Assembly (NCBI GenBank): GCA_024196135.1
Contig: JAMQCK010000025.1
Coordinates: 62,001 to 126,000, forward strand
DNA from: Pleurotus ostreatus/Saccharomyces cerevisiae fusant
Taxonomy: Eukaryota > Opisthokonta
DNA length: 64,000 bases
Direction: 5' to 3'
Position 1 is the stretch's first letter. Each line of letters starts with the position of its first letter. The notes beneath the pieces were generated by a model. The model searched no databases, was not told where the DNA came from, and worked only from the letters and a program-made list of their open reading frames with translations. The translations under genes were made by a program, and so were the position numbers. This document shows positions 46,168 through 59,323 of the stretch, piece by piece.

Positions 46168-48451
46168 GGACTCTGCGAAGAGCTCTATTGTTGACGCTCG
46201 TCCATATCGGGTTTGTCACGTGCGTGTAGCTGATATACGCGTGATCTCATGTTGAACTTCGCGGTCCCCGCTGTGCATACTTCCCTTGCAGAGGACCTTG
46301 CTTATCGTGCAGGTGTGTGGCAAAGAAATATGAATGAACAAGACAGTATACATCCTGTAGAAGCGACACTTCATATTCTGCACGGAACCCCAGAACTTTC
46401 GATAGCGCTTGAACGGCAAGACGGTTGGAAAGCATGATGCATCGATATTTGTCCATCCTATCCTTGAGTGCATTTCAAACTAACCCCGCGAGAGTAGCTG
46501 CAAAAGGGGACTACGACAGCCTCTAGGATGGCGTTCAGACAAGGTCGGTGGCCATTGCCCGACGCCTGGCCAATGCGTGGCTCCTGCAGGCGCGAGCCTG
46601 ACCAACTTTTTCTTGAACCTAGACACGCATGATATATTCACAAAGTTCGGTGAGTCAGGGATTAATTGACGCACAAAGCTTTCAAGGACATCTAGACGCG
46701 CGGCGGTAGACGGTGAGCTTGTAGGTCGTGGCGGCGTGAATGCTGGAAAAATGGGACGATGAAGGGCACGAAAGGTCTGCTGAATGAGCCTCCCGTAGCA
46801 GCTCGGACAGACTGCCGTCATGGGAGAGCTGTGAGCATACACCATGCGCTAGGCACTACACGCCGACGAAGATGATCCACTCGAGGGTGTATGTGCAATG
46901 CACGCGTGCGAGAAGCGGTTGAGAGCGCGGCAAAGAGCGTTCGCGAGTTGTAGCGCAGACTCGCGATATCGATAGTTGGACGCTGGTTGAACGCACCCGA
47001 ATTCTGAATGTTGTCGCGTGATGCGCCCTCAGGCTAGGATTGGCACAATCCTTGCCTTCGAGCACGTACCCCCGTCTCACCACGGCCTCTTACTCGACTG
47101 TCAAGGTCACCATAGAGCAAGCAAGTCTGGTGAGCTGACGCGTATCACTTGCACAGCGGCTGTAGATGAGGATAGGTAAGACAGAGGACAGTCTCGACTT
47201 CCACGATCACAAGAGGCTCTTCGCGTGTGGATCGCGTGTTGCCGTTCGCCGTGGCCCGTCCCGCTGTCCCGATTGATCTTTCGTCACTTGTCGCATGCGT
47301 CTCTTTTTCTCCGTCATCTTCGACGGCCACATTGACAATGAACATCGCTTTTCACCATCGCTCATGCTGTCCTGCACGGCGGGTAGCTTCTGAGGACCAC
47401 ATCATTGCTGATTGGTCGATGCCCATTTTGTGAGTCCTAATTTTCTGGCGTCTTTCGGCGCCTATCTTCGCGGAGAGCGATAGGTGCGTGGTTGTCTCGT
47501 CTCTTCAGGTATCCTCGCTGATAGAAATCCCAGCCCAGAAGGCCACGGGGCGCTGCTTTCCATCGTCTCCTTTGTCCTGCCCTTGTATCCGGCACTCCGA
47601 CCTTGCCGCGGTGCCGATCATGGCGTCTTTGCCAATCAACGACACACAAGCCCGTCACGTCGGTCTCGCTGGGTGTACATTGTTGGGGCTCCGCGCGTCA
47701 TTTCGTGTCTCTTGGCCTAAGCGAGTGGCCCTAGCGTTCAGGCATCACATCCCCCCTTCCATCCTCCCCAACTGCCCTGCTTGCCAATTTTCCCTGGCCG
47801 CGTCCGCGACTTTCGGCTGCTCGGCATATCACGTGAAGAAATGACGCACGGACCATGTCAGTCACAGCAGTCACATCAGGAATCAACGATCGTTGGTTGC
47901 CCTTTCCCCGCCGTCTGCCGCCGCCCCATCCGAACGTCAGACCACGTTCTGTCTTGTTCTGTCTTCAAACTCCATCCGCCATCGTACTCAGCAACTAGCA
48001 CACCTCTGTCGGCATCAGACTACGCGTCCTCGACCATCTTGACGCGTTCTGCTCGCCGTCATCGACGTTGCACTGTATTCACCGCGATTGCCGTCACCAG
48101 CATAATCGACGTCCCCCTCGAGCATTTCGCCCTCGAAAGCTCCCGGCGCGTCCCCTGTGTCTGCAACGACCACTGTGCACGTCCACAGCACGCTTCATAC
48201 TTCCCCAACGCGTTCGACGCCTCCAAGCTCTGCCCAACGCATACCCAACAAATTCGCCCACGCTGGCTTCCACATCGATCCACGCGGTCTCCCAGCCTGA
48301 CGAGGACTTCATCAACAAGTCCTTGCTAGACTCTCTTGACGCGCAGGCCGACGCAGAGCCGCTGCCGTACGGGTCTCCCGCTGACTCGTCATCGGTTCCG
48401 CCTTCGTCCGTCCCCTACCATCTCTCTCTCCAGCATCAACCCGAAGCCAAT
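46168..48451. other. Large divergent intergenic region and leader of the Whi3-like gene
   Basis: Short ORFs exist on both strands (for example 46480-46845 minus, 121 residues) but show no domain. GTCACGTG (46215-46222) and ATCACGTG (47828-47835) flank the region. From about 47850 the plus strand is pyrimidine-rich. A candidate splice acceptor (TCTCTCTCTCCAG, ending 48433) sits 18 bases before the Whi3-like start, suggesting a leader intron. Confidence 0.45.
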
Positions 48452-51141
48452 ATGGATTCCTACAATAATCACCTGCAAGATCCCATGTTTTCCAACGCAG
48501 TAGCTGGCTCTTTGCATAACTCCTCGCACGCTCAGGACCTCGACATCGACCATGTACAACACAATCTCAATGCGTATCACCCCCATCATCAGCAGAATTC
48601 CGCCTTCAATGCTCGTTCATCCTTCAACTCATACCCCAACACCACTCGCCTTTCGATATCGACAGGAACGAATCCGCGATTGGCGTATACGAACGGCGGC
48701 CAGTCACATCTGACGTCTCCGACTATGTCGCACATGCAATTTATGGATCCGCGGGCATCGCTGGACGGATACGCGAACATGGGCGCGAGGCAGGCGCCTC
48801 CGCCGCCCGCTACCCAAGGCCACGTCCTGCCGGGCTCCCAGATCCAGATATCTTCGCAGACCCCGTATGGGCCACACGTCGCTTCCGGCCCAACTGCTGC
48901 TGGCATGCTGCCGGCTGGTGTATCGTACCTTAACAACGCTCCGCCTCACGGGTCCGCGGCGCAACACCCTCCTCCTGCTGGCCAGCAAGGTCCTGTGCAG
49001 CACGAAGAGATATCGACTATCTTTGTCGTCGGATTCCCGGATGACATGCAGGTATGTGTGGCGTGCACTCGGCCGTCTCATCGTTCTCATCCTCTTTTCA
49101 GGAGCGTGAATTCCAGAACATGTTCACGTTCTCGTCGGGTTTCGAGGCTGCAACCTTGAAGATACCGAACAAGGAGTCGACCTCGTATGGCGCCGGCGCC
49201 AATGCGTCCACCCGCTACGCTCCCCACAACGACCCGTACAATCTCGTCACCGTCAACCAGGGTGGTGTTGTCGTCGACGGTGGTAGGGACGGCACCGTGT
49301 CATCGTGGCCTCCTGTTCCGGAGGACGCTCAGCTGCCGGCACCTCAGCCCTCGAACAACAACACGCCTCAGCGCAAGCAGATCATCGGCTTTGCGAAGTT
49401 TCGGACCCGCGAGGAAGCCATTTCTGCTAGAGATGCGTTGCAAGGCCGTCGCGTCGACATGGAGAAAGGCTCTGTTCTCAAGGCTGAGATGGCAAAGAAG
49501 AATCTGCACACGAAGCGCGGTGTCGGCATTGGAACGACTGGCTATAGCCAGCCTCCCAGTTCGAACCCCGCGATGAACTCTGCGGCGGCGAATCTTCTCA
49601 GTGGCGGTCTTCAGAACGTCAACAACTTGCCGCTGATGCCCAGCTACAACGCAGGTCAGGATGCTATGTTCTCGGCGGCTCTGCCAGGTGGAGGTGGCAC
49701 GGAGGTCCTCTCTGCGAGGGAGCGCGAGCTTGGTGCTATCGGCGCCATGGGCCTTGGCTCTCAACGGCCTACCTGGCGCGAAATGCACAAGGATGCTGTT
49801 AGCGACGACGAGCGTGGCCCCATGTCTCTCAACATGCGTGGTATGCGCGATCAGGCCCAAGATGACATACGTCGCGTGAACGGAGTCCAGGATGCGTTTC
49901 GGGCCATGACCGCCCTGTCGCCCACCTCCGAAACCAACGGCTACTTCCACAACGATCCGCTCTGGGCAAAGGTTCACTCTGCGCCGCAAGCGAAGTTCCC
50001 ACCTCGCCCACCGAGCTCGTCCCGGCGGTCGACGTCACCTGAGACGTCTTCGACCTCGCAGCGGGACTTCTCGCCGCCTGATGATCGCAAGACGGACATG
50101 CGCCGCCCGTCTCAGAGCAGTGCTTCCAGTGTGAGCGGGTCCGTGGACGCACAGAGCACGAAGAGTGCGACAGGCCTGAGCGACGACGAGTCGATGGCGA
50201 GGGGGATGAGGTCGCTGGCGCTGAATGTCGCGAATGCGAACGCGGCGCCCGTCTCGGCGCCCAATGTATATGGTGCTGTTGGTCATGACACCGGCGCTAC
50301 GTCCCCTCAACTCCCCTCGCCGGGGTCGAGCTCGGCAAGCACCAGCACGCGCCACTCCGTGGATGCCAATCCTCCCGTATGTGATGCCTTGTTTGCTCGC
50401 ATTGGTGTCGACTGACGAATACATCAGATTAACACGCTCTACGTCGGTAACCTTCCGTCCTCTGTGACGGGGCACCCGCCGGAGCATCTGGAGGACTCCC
50501 TCAAGGCGCTCTTCGCCGCACAGCCGGGGTACCGCAGGTTGTGCTTCCGACAGAAGAGCAACGGGCCCATGTGCTTCGTCGAGGTATGTACCGCATGTGC
50601 TAAGCGATCGATTGTGTATTGATTTCATCGTTTGCAGTTTGAGGACGTTGGCTTCGCCACGAAGGCCCTGAACGATCTTTACGGACACACGCTGGATGGA
50701 CTCGTGAAGGCGCCCGGCATACGTCTGTCATACAGCAAGAATCCGCTGGGTGTGCGTACTCCGACAAGTGCCGGGAGCAATGGCTCCTCCCTCCAGCAGC
50801 AGCAGCAGACTCCGCTCGTCTTCCCTCCCGAAGCGTTCGCGCCGCGCGGGGATGAGCGTCGCCGGGATGCGACCGTGTCTCCGCCGCCCGTGTTCGGCAA
50901 CAACTACATGGGCTCACCACCGCCGCGGTTCTCGTCGCCCAATTATGGCGGGTCGCTGCCGGCTAGCAACTTCTCGCTCGGCGGCGCGATGTACGGCGGG
51001 TTCAGCAACAGCAACAACCCTTCGAGCTTTGCGAACTTCTCGCTCGCCACCCCTCAGCTGGGCACATACAACGAGCAGGCTTCGGACATGGGCCGGCCGC
51101 TGTCGCCGCAGCACACCATAGAGGCCACCAGGGCCGCCTGA
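48452..51141 (+). CDS. Whi3/Scw1-type RNA-binding protein with two RRMs
   Basis: RNA-binding regulator related to budding-yeast Whi3 (cell-size and cyclin mRNA control) and fission-yeast Scw1. Four exons (48452-49051, 49102-50376, 50428-50583, 50638-51141) give 844 residues. RRM1 starts [20 protein letters not shown]. It is interrupted by a long insertion and resumes [27 protein letters not shown], as in the family. RRM2 runs from [12 protein letters not shown] through [23 protein letters not shown], the highly conserved Whi3-type RRM. The rest is Asn/Ser/Gln/Pro-rich and disordered. The start at 48452 is chosen because a strong splice acceptor lies just upstream. An open frame continues 5' to 48068 but reads like untranslated leader. 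Confidence 0.9.
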
Positions 51142-52224
51142 TATGGTCATACCCATATTATCATCTCACATACTGCAAGGATTCCCGCAAGCATACACAC
51201 ACCCAATGACCATTGTCCCGCACGCGCAACCTCGACTCTTCACATTCTCTTCTTGGCTTCAAGTACCGTTACTGTTATGATATCGACTGCGTCGCACGGA
51301 CCGCTAACTCATTCCTTCGTCTACTTTGTTGTGAACTTGCGAACACCAACTTTTTTTCCCATTTCATTCTCCGTTCCCTCTCCTTCGTCTGTCTATTCAC
51401 AGCCCATATGACTTATATCTCTCACATATATCCTTCACGCACCGTCGTAGCTTACCATTCGCCTACTGACCGCACGCATATCTCGTCGCGCACCCCTTCT
51501 CGGCCTCACGTTTTCTCCCTTTCGTTGCGTACTACATAACCTATCACGATCTTCTTCGTCTCTGTTGCATGCCGCCACATCTTTGTTTATTACTACCGTC
51601 CAACCGGTGTACTCATACGATAGACAATACTGATGTATCTTATTCGCGAATGGTTGGATTTTGACACTTTGACCCGGGGGGAGGTGCTTGAGATGAGAAT
51701 CGAGTGTCTAATGATAGTGCTGTCGCCACCGTGTCTGACGGTGCCCGCGCGGGTGGGGGCAAAAATGGACGTGCTGGCGAGAATAGGACGGAGTGCGCCC
51801 CGAACTCGTCCGAGGACGCAGGTCGGGCCCGGTGGCAAGGCGCAGAACGGCGGGGGCAGGCGGGCGTCGAAGTCGAACATCGGTCACGGGGGTCGAGGAT
51901 ACGGGCGGGGGATGCGCACGCGAGGTGTCGGACCGAGTCCGGTGGAGCGTCGGGGACGGCATTGTGCCGTCAGGAACAAGCGGATGACACGGTGACCGCC
52001 TGAGGAAACCGAATTCTTCTCGCGGTTTCACCGACGTGCGCCGACCGTCTCTTGTCCTTCTCCTCGTCGCTCCCGACGTCGACGCCCACATCGTCGGCGA
52101 CTCCCCCGCCCGGCGCCCGCGACGGCCAAAGCCAGCTGCTCGCCCCTGGCCATCCTCCCATCCGTCCTGCAATCCATCCAGGAGCTGACTCTGCGAGTTC
52201 GCTCCAGGCGCCGCGCGCGCGCCC
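51142..52224. other. Intergenic between Whi3-like and membrane-protein genes
   Basis: The first 500 bases are T/C-rich and fit a 3' UTR. 51700-52020 is GC-rich with open frames on both strands but no recognisable protein. No element assigned. Confidence 0.4.
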
Positions 52225-54772
52225 ATGGTCCTGCTTACCACCGCGTCCCTCAAGGGCTCCTTCCGAACCGCCAGCAGCACTCGCTCCTCTGCTACCTATG
52301 TCCCGACGGAAAAGTCGGTTCGCGCCCCCCGTGCACCGCCCTCCGATCCTACGGCCCTGCGATGGTTCTGCATAATCCTCCATGGCCTCCTCGTCCTCGC
52401 CTTCGTCACCCTCCTCGGCTTGGTATTAAGGGGACACGACAATCTATATGCAGCCGACGTTGCAGCAGGGCAATACATATCCAAGACACCCACCATTGCC
52501 GCTACCCTCATCGCCACGGTGCGTGCGCGTGCGCGCGAGTACGGCCAGAGGCTGACATTCCATAGGCCTACCTGATAGGCTTGATCTACCTCACCCAGCA
52601 ACTCGCCCTACGCGACAACTTTTTGCGCTCGAAGAATCTTACCCAGATTCACGACCGGGCCGCGGCATGGTACGGTCTCGGCGCCGCGCTGCACGGTCTC
52701 ACCCATCAAGCCCGCGCGCGGAACGCGCTGCACTCCGCCCTCGCCATCGCCGCGTATCTCTTATGCCTTGCTATCGTGCAGGTCGTCACGCCGCTGCTTT
52801 TCGACACGGAGATTGTTTGGGACCCAGCAAGGTTAAAGGAGGTACCCTCGCGGCTGGTCATGCCCAACACAGAGGCGTTCCAGTGAGTATCGCGATGCGC
52901 GTGGATAAGGTCTCAGGGCTGACCATCTCCAGGCTGGATGGCGAAAATTCGCCATGGGCATCGACGATGGCTATGCTGCCTTATCTTTCCTCATTCGGTT
53001 CGCTTGGGATCATCAACTCGACCGTGTATGCCGTACTCGACGATAACAATGGTATCGGCATGGCCGCCCTGCCAGCAGTGCGTGTCCTGCCTCCTTCCCA
53101 TCGACGCTACTCACACGTACACAGATGACGTTCAACGTCACTTGCGGCACTATGAGCGTCAAATCCGTCATGCATGGCACGGTGGACGACGATGGGGTGT
53201 ACGAGGTAGCCGCCTATGGGGACGGCTACAATGCGACGTTCGAAGTCATGTCAACTTGTACGTCCCTATCCCAAGATTGCAGCGCGTCCCTTACCGGGTC
53301 TTGCAGATGATAACGTACTGAAGAACGCGGAGGTCACACTCGAGGACCCCGTGCTGCACACCGAAGCAACCCTTGGCCCCGATGCTGTTTTCTACTCTAG
53401 TTTTAACGTCACTGGCCTTGATGGGACCGACCTCGGAACTTCGATAGGCGGTAATAGCGCCGCTTTGAAGCACGACGACCAGACTGAGGCGTATTGGGGG
53501 CCGCCGATACAGCTCATTGGCTGCAGTCTCAGCGTTCGCAATCACACCGTTATCGTCGAACCCCAATCTAAGCTGCCAGTCGACTTTGATATCAACGTCG
53601 ATAAGTTCGCGCTGGATTGGGAGGATTGGGAACCGCTTATGGTGCGCAAGGGCAATGTCGCGGACGCGGTGAGTCCTCTGCCAAAATAATACGTGCCCGT
53701 ATTGACGAGTTTTAGTGGGCGCGTATGTTGCTAAACGCAGTGCCATCGTCAACTGAGTGTGGCGGCCCATGTACAGACGCCTATTGCGAGCGCAATTACT
53801 TGACGACATTCGAGCAGTGGGTACAAGCAGCATTGGACGTCACACCAGTGAAGATGCGCGGGTCATCATTGCGGACACGCGTACAGCTACATGACCTTGA
53901 GTGGGCCCTCTCTTGCGCGAGCGCAGCCGTCTTCTGGGCCGGTGCGTACATCCCTTGCTTGCTTGCCTCGAACCATCTCAGAGTTTCCTGTAGCCTCCCA
54001 GAACAAGGCGTTGGACTCGAGCATGCTAGTAACGACAACGAGCGACAGCGTCGTGGCCTCTCCTGTGCTCATCTCTCGTATGCGCCTGAATTCTGTTGCG
54101 CTCGGCCTTGGAGCCGGCGCGTCTGCAGCCGCCTTCGTTCTTGCCCTCGTCCTCGTCTGCCGTCCGGCCCTTCGGCCGAGTGCAGATCACCCCGATAGCG
54201 CTGGCACTCTGCAGCTACTCTGGTTTGCGCGACGGCGGCACGAAGCTTTAGCACCTCTTGGACGCGTCGACGAGCCGAGGGTGGCGGATCTGCGGAGAAC
54301 AGGGATGGGCATGGCCGCCAGTGCAATAGCGGGTGAATCAAGTAACCACTTGCTACGGCGAGACAGCGCTCGGTCATCCACGTTACGAATGTCCACCTCA
54401 CGACCACAGTCCGCGCCACGATTATCGTCGGTGGCGGAGACGTCGGACACGGGGAGCATCCACACCGATGTCACGGACAGCGTCGCGACGCGGTCGACCG
54501 TCTTGGTCGAGCGGTACGGGCACGATGCAGAAGACCGGCGAGCGAGCCAGATGCTCGAACGACGCGCGAGCAACCTGCACGTTGTCGAGAGACGAACGAG
54601 CGGGGGCCTGCAGCTCGAGCGACGACATTCCTCGCACGACGCCCCGCCGCACGCGCACTACAGCGACGACCCATTCCGCAGTGCCGCGGACGACGAGCCG
54701 GAGAGGTATTGGCGGGATGAGGAGGATCCGTTCAGGGCCGAGGACGAGGATGGGCGGCAGTATGCGAGGTGA
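52225..54772 (+). CDS. Four-helix membrane protein with large glycosylatable ectodomain
   Basis: I do not recognise a named family; fungal genomes contain many such predicted proteins. Seven exons (52225-52518, 52566-52882, 52933-53077, 53125-53257, 53307-53668, 53716-53941, 53982-54772) give 755 residues. Three hydrophobic segments lie near the N-terminus (LHGLLVLAFVTLLGLVL; ATAYLIGLIYLTQQL; ALAIAAYLLCLAIVQVV). A soluble region of about 350 residues follows with several N-glycosylation sites (NST, NVT, NAT, NHT) and a Cys cluster (CGGPCTDAYC). A fourth helix is GAGASAAAFVLALVLVC. The tail is Arg/Ser/Asp-rich, probably cytosolic. A cell-surface or endomembrane receptor-like role is possible but unproven. 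Confidence 0.8.
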
Positions 54773-55097
54773 TGTCCGTTTGCCTGCGTGGGGGCGGGTT
54801 GGCGACAGCGGTTGTGCATAGCATGCCTGGGACTCGGTTCTTTACAGCGGATCTTACTGTATTATTATAATATTTGTATAGAAACGCAAAAACAGCTGAA
54901 AACATTCGTTTGCATAGGGGGAAAGATGCCAGGTCCATAAAGTACAAAACTTGCCGAGGAGGGCAAGTGTTTACAGTCACATGGCGTCATCGCGCGTTCC
55001 TCTGCTCCTTGGAGATCACCAAGTTCGTTGATTACTTCTTGCTCCCACCACCACGCAGCGCGGCCTGCGCCCTCACTGCCCCCCACACACGACGACC
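54773..55097. other. Intergenic, AT-rich 3' region then Gtr2 promoter
   Basis: The AT-rich stretch at 54850-54900 fits transcript termination of the membrane-protein gene. No specific promoter element identified. Confidence 0.4.
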
Positions 55098-56983
55098 ATG
55101 CCTGTAGCATACTCAGCCACATCGAACAACGCACGACGGACAAGCCAGCCGTCGACCAGCACCACATCACCAAATGCTACGTCCCCAGCATCCCCCTCCC
55201 CCAGCTCCAGCGCGGCAGCCATTGCGAACACCGTCGCGTCCCCTGCATCTGCATCTGCTGCTATGACACCCCCGCGCACGAAGATACTGCTGGTGGGCTT
55301 GCGGCGGAGCGGCAAGTCGTCGATTCGGGAGTTTCTGTTCGCGGATATGCCGCCGAAGGAGACGTTCTATCTGGAGCCTACAATGCGAACGAGGAAGACA
55401 GTATACGAGTGAGTGCTGGGTATCAGGATAAGGGAGGGCTGCGCGAAGGAGGGGAGGGGACTGGAATGCTTTTGGAAAGCGTATGTGTGGGAGGGGGAGG
55501 GAAGCGCTGTGGACCGGAGAAGCGCGCGTCTACACATCGCTGACTACCTCCCCTATAGCACCCTCATACCTCTTGAAATATGGGACTGCCCAGGAACCAC
55601 TACAGCGGAGAACCTTGGCGCGCCGCTGAGCCAGTTTAACGCGCTGATATTCGTCATAGACATGAGAGTGCGTACAACGTCTCCCATATAGAAGAACACT
55701 CGCTGACGTATCTTGACTTTCTCCCATGGCAACTTTTGACCTACGTCTGTCCCTGCGTCCCTCCTTCACCTATGCATTCATCTATGGCCATTACAACGTC
55801 TACGCAACACTACTATTGCCAACCTCACAGGACCTCTACACCCAACCCATATCCCGCCTCGTCGAATGGATAACGGCAGCAACACGCGACGCGCCGAACC
55901 TCAACCTCGAGGTCTTCGTCCACAAGGCAGAGAAGCTACCCGAGGACGACAAGATCGAGAACTTCCGGCAGATCCAGGAGCGCGTAGCCGACCGGCTGCT
56001 AGACATAAGCGCCCTGTATGAGTCGGTACGCGTAGCGATCCTCCTTCTGGCGCGCACTAGACTGACGCGAGGCCCTGGCATTATGTAGGTCCCCCTCAAC
56101 TTCCATCTTACTTCCATTTACGACCATTCCCTGCGCGAATCCTTCTCGCGCGTGCTGCATAAGCTTATTCCTAGCCTACCGTATCTTGAGGAGCTCCTCA
56201 ACGTATTTTGTGCAGTGAGTATACGGTATGCGATGCGTAGTCTGCCGTTGGCTGACCTTTGACTAGAATTCGCAATCCCCGAAAGCTTTCCTTTTCGATG
56301 TTCACTCTAGATTATACTTGGCCACCGATGCTTCCCCTGTGGATGCAGCGACGCATGGTCTATTCTGCGACTGGCTTGAGCTGCTGAACGCGTTTGGCGG
56401 CCTCTTCAAGTATGTAGACGTCGTGGGATGCCATGCTTGTGCTGACCGCTGGGTAGATCCTCGACTGCGCCACCACGACCCACGAAGCCGCCGCTCCTGC
56501 CACCAGACCCTTCCTCAAATAATAGTTCTACCATCGTCTCGCCTTCCTTGTCGCGAACAGGGTCTGCTTCTGCGAGCGAGTTCGGCGGCTCGACAGCGAA
56601 TGGCGGAAGCAAGAGCGGCGCAAGTAGCACGCTCAACGGCCATAAGGATCAGAATGGGAGCCCTCCCGCTGAACCTGAGCCAGAGCAGGGGAAGGCAAGG
56701 GTGGCGAAGGACTTGTTCTACCCGTCCGCTTCAACGTCGTTGAGCCCGGCGCCGCCTGGGACGACATTGACGTATCATGTTATCACGTCGCAATTGGCTT
56801 TGTTGGCGGTGAGTTTCTTGTAGAGCTTCGACTGGTACGAAGGTGCTCACGTCTGTCCAGGTGCTACCGACGCAGACGGTCTGGGAGGCCCGGAGAGGGC
56901 TTGTGGAGTACAACGTGGTGTTCTTTAGGGAGGGTGTGCGGGAGATATGTGAGGTAGAGAAGGGGGCGGGGATAGCTGCATAG
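55098..56983 (+). CDS. GTR2: Rag-type GTPase, RagC/Gtr2
   Basis: One half of the Rag GTPase heterodimer that signals amino-acid sufficiency to TORC1 at the vacuole or lysosome. Seven exons (55098-55408, 55559-55667, 55831-56025, 56089-56214, 56267-56409, 56457-56808, 56861-56983) give 452 residues. After a Ser/Thr/Ala-rich N-terminal leader the P-loop reads [10 protein letters not shown], the RagC/D signature that separates it from RagA/Gtr1. Switch II is WDCPG and HKAE takes the place of NKxD, as in the family. The roadblock-like C-terminal domain starts near [14 protein letters not shown] and carries a low-complexity Ser/Gly/Pro insert of about 90 residues. The first two introns (150 and 163 nt) are unusually long for this window. 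Confidence 0.94.
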
Positions 56984-57275
56984 ACATGGGCTCGAAGCGG
57001 TGATGGGGACATGGTCTGCTCGCGTTATACTGATAGCTGCTGCTGAGTCTTGCACCGTGGTTATACGACCTCTCGCGGATACCTTTAGAGTACTGACTGA
57101 CCTGGCTCGGAGGGATCCTTACTATACTTCGCTACTAGACTTGTTCCCCGATATATATCCAGGACTGCCGCTCGATGAATGCAATCCCCGCGCAATGGCT
57201 GGTACCGCCGACGTCATCATTGTGATGAAGCGCGTCGCGTCGCGCTGCTGCTGCTTGCCCTCGACGCTCATCACC
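56984..57275. other. Short intergenic region
   Basis: 3' end of the Gtr2 gene and promoter of the methyltransferase gene. An in-frame open region extends upstream of 57276, but the first Met giving a mitochondrial presequence is at 57276. Confidence 0.4.
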
Positions 57276-58849
57276 ATGAACGGTCTTCGCCTCAGCAGGC
57301 GCGTCGCACCGCGTCTCAGCCATTCCAACGCACGCCCTAGCTTCTCCCCGTTGCGTCTGAGTCGTGCGTCCTCGCGCTCATATGCGTCCATCTCCCCATC
57401 CTCCTCCAACCTCACGCCCTACCAAATCTTCGACCGGCATGCGAAGGAGATCCAGAAAGACCAAGCTGCATCTTTGGATGGGGGGAAGCGCAGCATTACC
57501 GTCGACTACTTGCGGGATGAGGTAGCGGACAGGCTGATGGAGAGGTTCCTCGTGCGTCTGTCTCTTCATACTGGCGTAGTATGAGAGGCCGACGGGACCG
57601 TACATTCAGGATATCAAGCGGGAGTTTGGCTCTGTGCTAGACTTGGGCTCCGGTCCTGGGCACTTCTCCAAGCTGCTTGAGGCTCCGAGGGTGAAGAAGA
57701 GTGTTATGCTGGAGTCGAGCGGTGCGTCGGGAGTGCAATGTCCTTGACGCCATACTAATAGAAAGACACGAAGTGAAGACTCTGCACCGAGACCCGGATA
57801 GCGCTTTCAAAAGTGCGTTACTTCCTCAAGAACTCGCCTGACGAACGGCCACTGACGAATTACTTGCCTTCGTGCCATTCGTTCCGCCCAATTGTTCGAC
57901 ACACCCCAGTCCCCATCGAACGCATTCACTTTGACGAGGAACGATTGCTCGAACGCATCCCACGAAATTCGCAGGAGGCCGTCGTCTCCTGCCTGAGCAT
58001 GCACTGGATCAACGACTTGCCAGGTATGTTTCCATCCGCGTGGCCTCCTCCATCCCTAGTTCTGGTTGACGTATATTTACGCAGTATACTAACGGTAATC
58101 TTCAGGTGTGCTTGTGCAGATCAGGGAAGCTCTGCAGCCAGATGGGCTGTTCCTCGGCGCCATGCTGGGTGGGGAGACGCTGTATGAGTTAAGGTGGGGA
58201 TGCGACTTCCTACTCTATTCCTTCATATGCTCATGAGCATCCGGTACCCAAGATCCTCCCTCCAACTCGCCGAAACCGAACGCGAGGGCGGCCTCTCCCC
58301 CCACATCTCACCCATGACCGGCACGCAAGACATGTCAAACCTCATGGGGCGCGCAGGCTTCACCATGCTCACCGTCGACACGGACGAAGTGAAGGTGGCG
58401 TACCCGAGCATGTGGGAGCTGCTCGAGGACCTGCAGTCGATGGGGGAGTCGAGTGCGATTGTGGGGAGGTGAGTGAGGAGACGACCGCCTGATCGCCGAG
58501 TGCGAGGATGGTGTTTGTGGCAAAAGACTGATAAGATTGGTAGACGACCGTATATCCATCGGGATACGCTGGCGGCGGCTTCGGCTACATATAAGGGTAA
58601 ATGTTCTCTTGACTGAAGCGGGTATGTTGTGCTGAAAAGACCTTACAGCGCTTCACGGCAACGAGGACGGGTCGATACCCGCGACCTTCCAGATCGTCTA
58701 CATGGTCTGTCGACACCTGCCGTATCACGAAGAAGCATTGAACTGACTATCCCATCTAGATTGGCTGGAAACCTTCGCCAAACCAACCGAGGCCAGCGAA
58801 GAGGGGATCCGGCGAGGTCAACCTCAAGGATGTATTCGAGACGAAGTAA
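57276..58849 (+). CDS. NDUFAF5: NDUFAF5-type mitochondrial methyltransferase-fold protein
   Basis: Complex I assembly factor of the class I SAM-dependent methyltransferase fold. The human protein hydroxylates an Arg of NDUFS7. Nine exons (57276-57551, 57610-57721, 57762-57812, 57910-58023, 58106-58193, 58253-58468, 58544-58596, 58649-58704, 58760-58849) give 351 residues. An Arg/Ser-rich presequence ([20 protein letters not shown]) indicates mitochondrial import. SAM motif I is [15 protein letters not shown]. Family marks are [36 protein letters not shown] and [26 protein letters not shown]. An NDUFAF5 gene implies that this fungus keeps proton-pumping complex I. Confidence 0.94.
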
Positions 58850-59323
58850 TGCGAAAATACGACACCACTTGACTTCACCGTCGTAAAGATGAAAATGAAA
58901 GTTTGCCTGACGCTGAGCGAGCCGCCTTCCTGTCTGAAGCCAGGCGCGCAAAACCTGCCCTTTTTCAGACTGCTTTGCCACAAATCACACGAACCAGAGG
59001 AAGGCATTGAAAACAAGCATGTTTTCTGCCCAAGTCACCAAGACTAGCTCGGCGTCCCTACTATGATACACTTGGTGGGTATACACCTACATGATAAGTT
59101 ATAGGATGGTATACGACCCAAATCGTGATATACGGCCCGAGACTGGCTCGGGCACCACAAAGGTGCTAGCACCGAATGCGGGGTTTCACGAGAACGATGA
59201 GGGAGACGATGAAGGGAGAGGGATGAAGGGAGAGGGATGAAGGTGGTGGCGCTAGAGTGGAGGGTGCGCAGAGGGATATGTACAGAGGGCATAGGTGGCA
59301 CGACAATGGAGCGAAGAGGTCAC
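58850..59323. other. Convergent intergenic region
   Basis: Lies between the methyltransferase and AA14 stops. Contains a short GGGAGAGGGATGAA tandem repeat near 59215-59240. Nothing else. Confidence 0.4.

Noticed and set aside
46480..46845. Minus-strand ORF of 121 residues
   Set aside because: Composition resembles non-coding sequence and no splice partner or family match was visible.
48068..48451. N-terminal extension of the Whi3-like protein from an ATG at 48068
   Set aside because: Pro/Arg/His-rich leader-like sequence, with a strong splice acceptor just upstream of the Met at 48452.
58671..58690. GGTCGATACCCGCGACC-like tRNA B box
   Set aside because: It lies inside a conserved coding exon of the NDUFAF5-type gene and has no cloverleaf.
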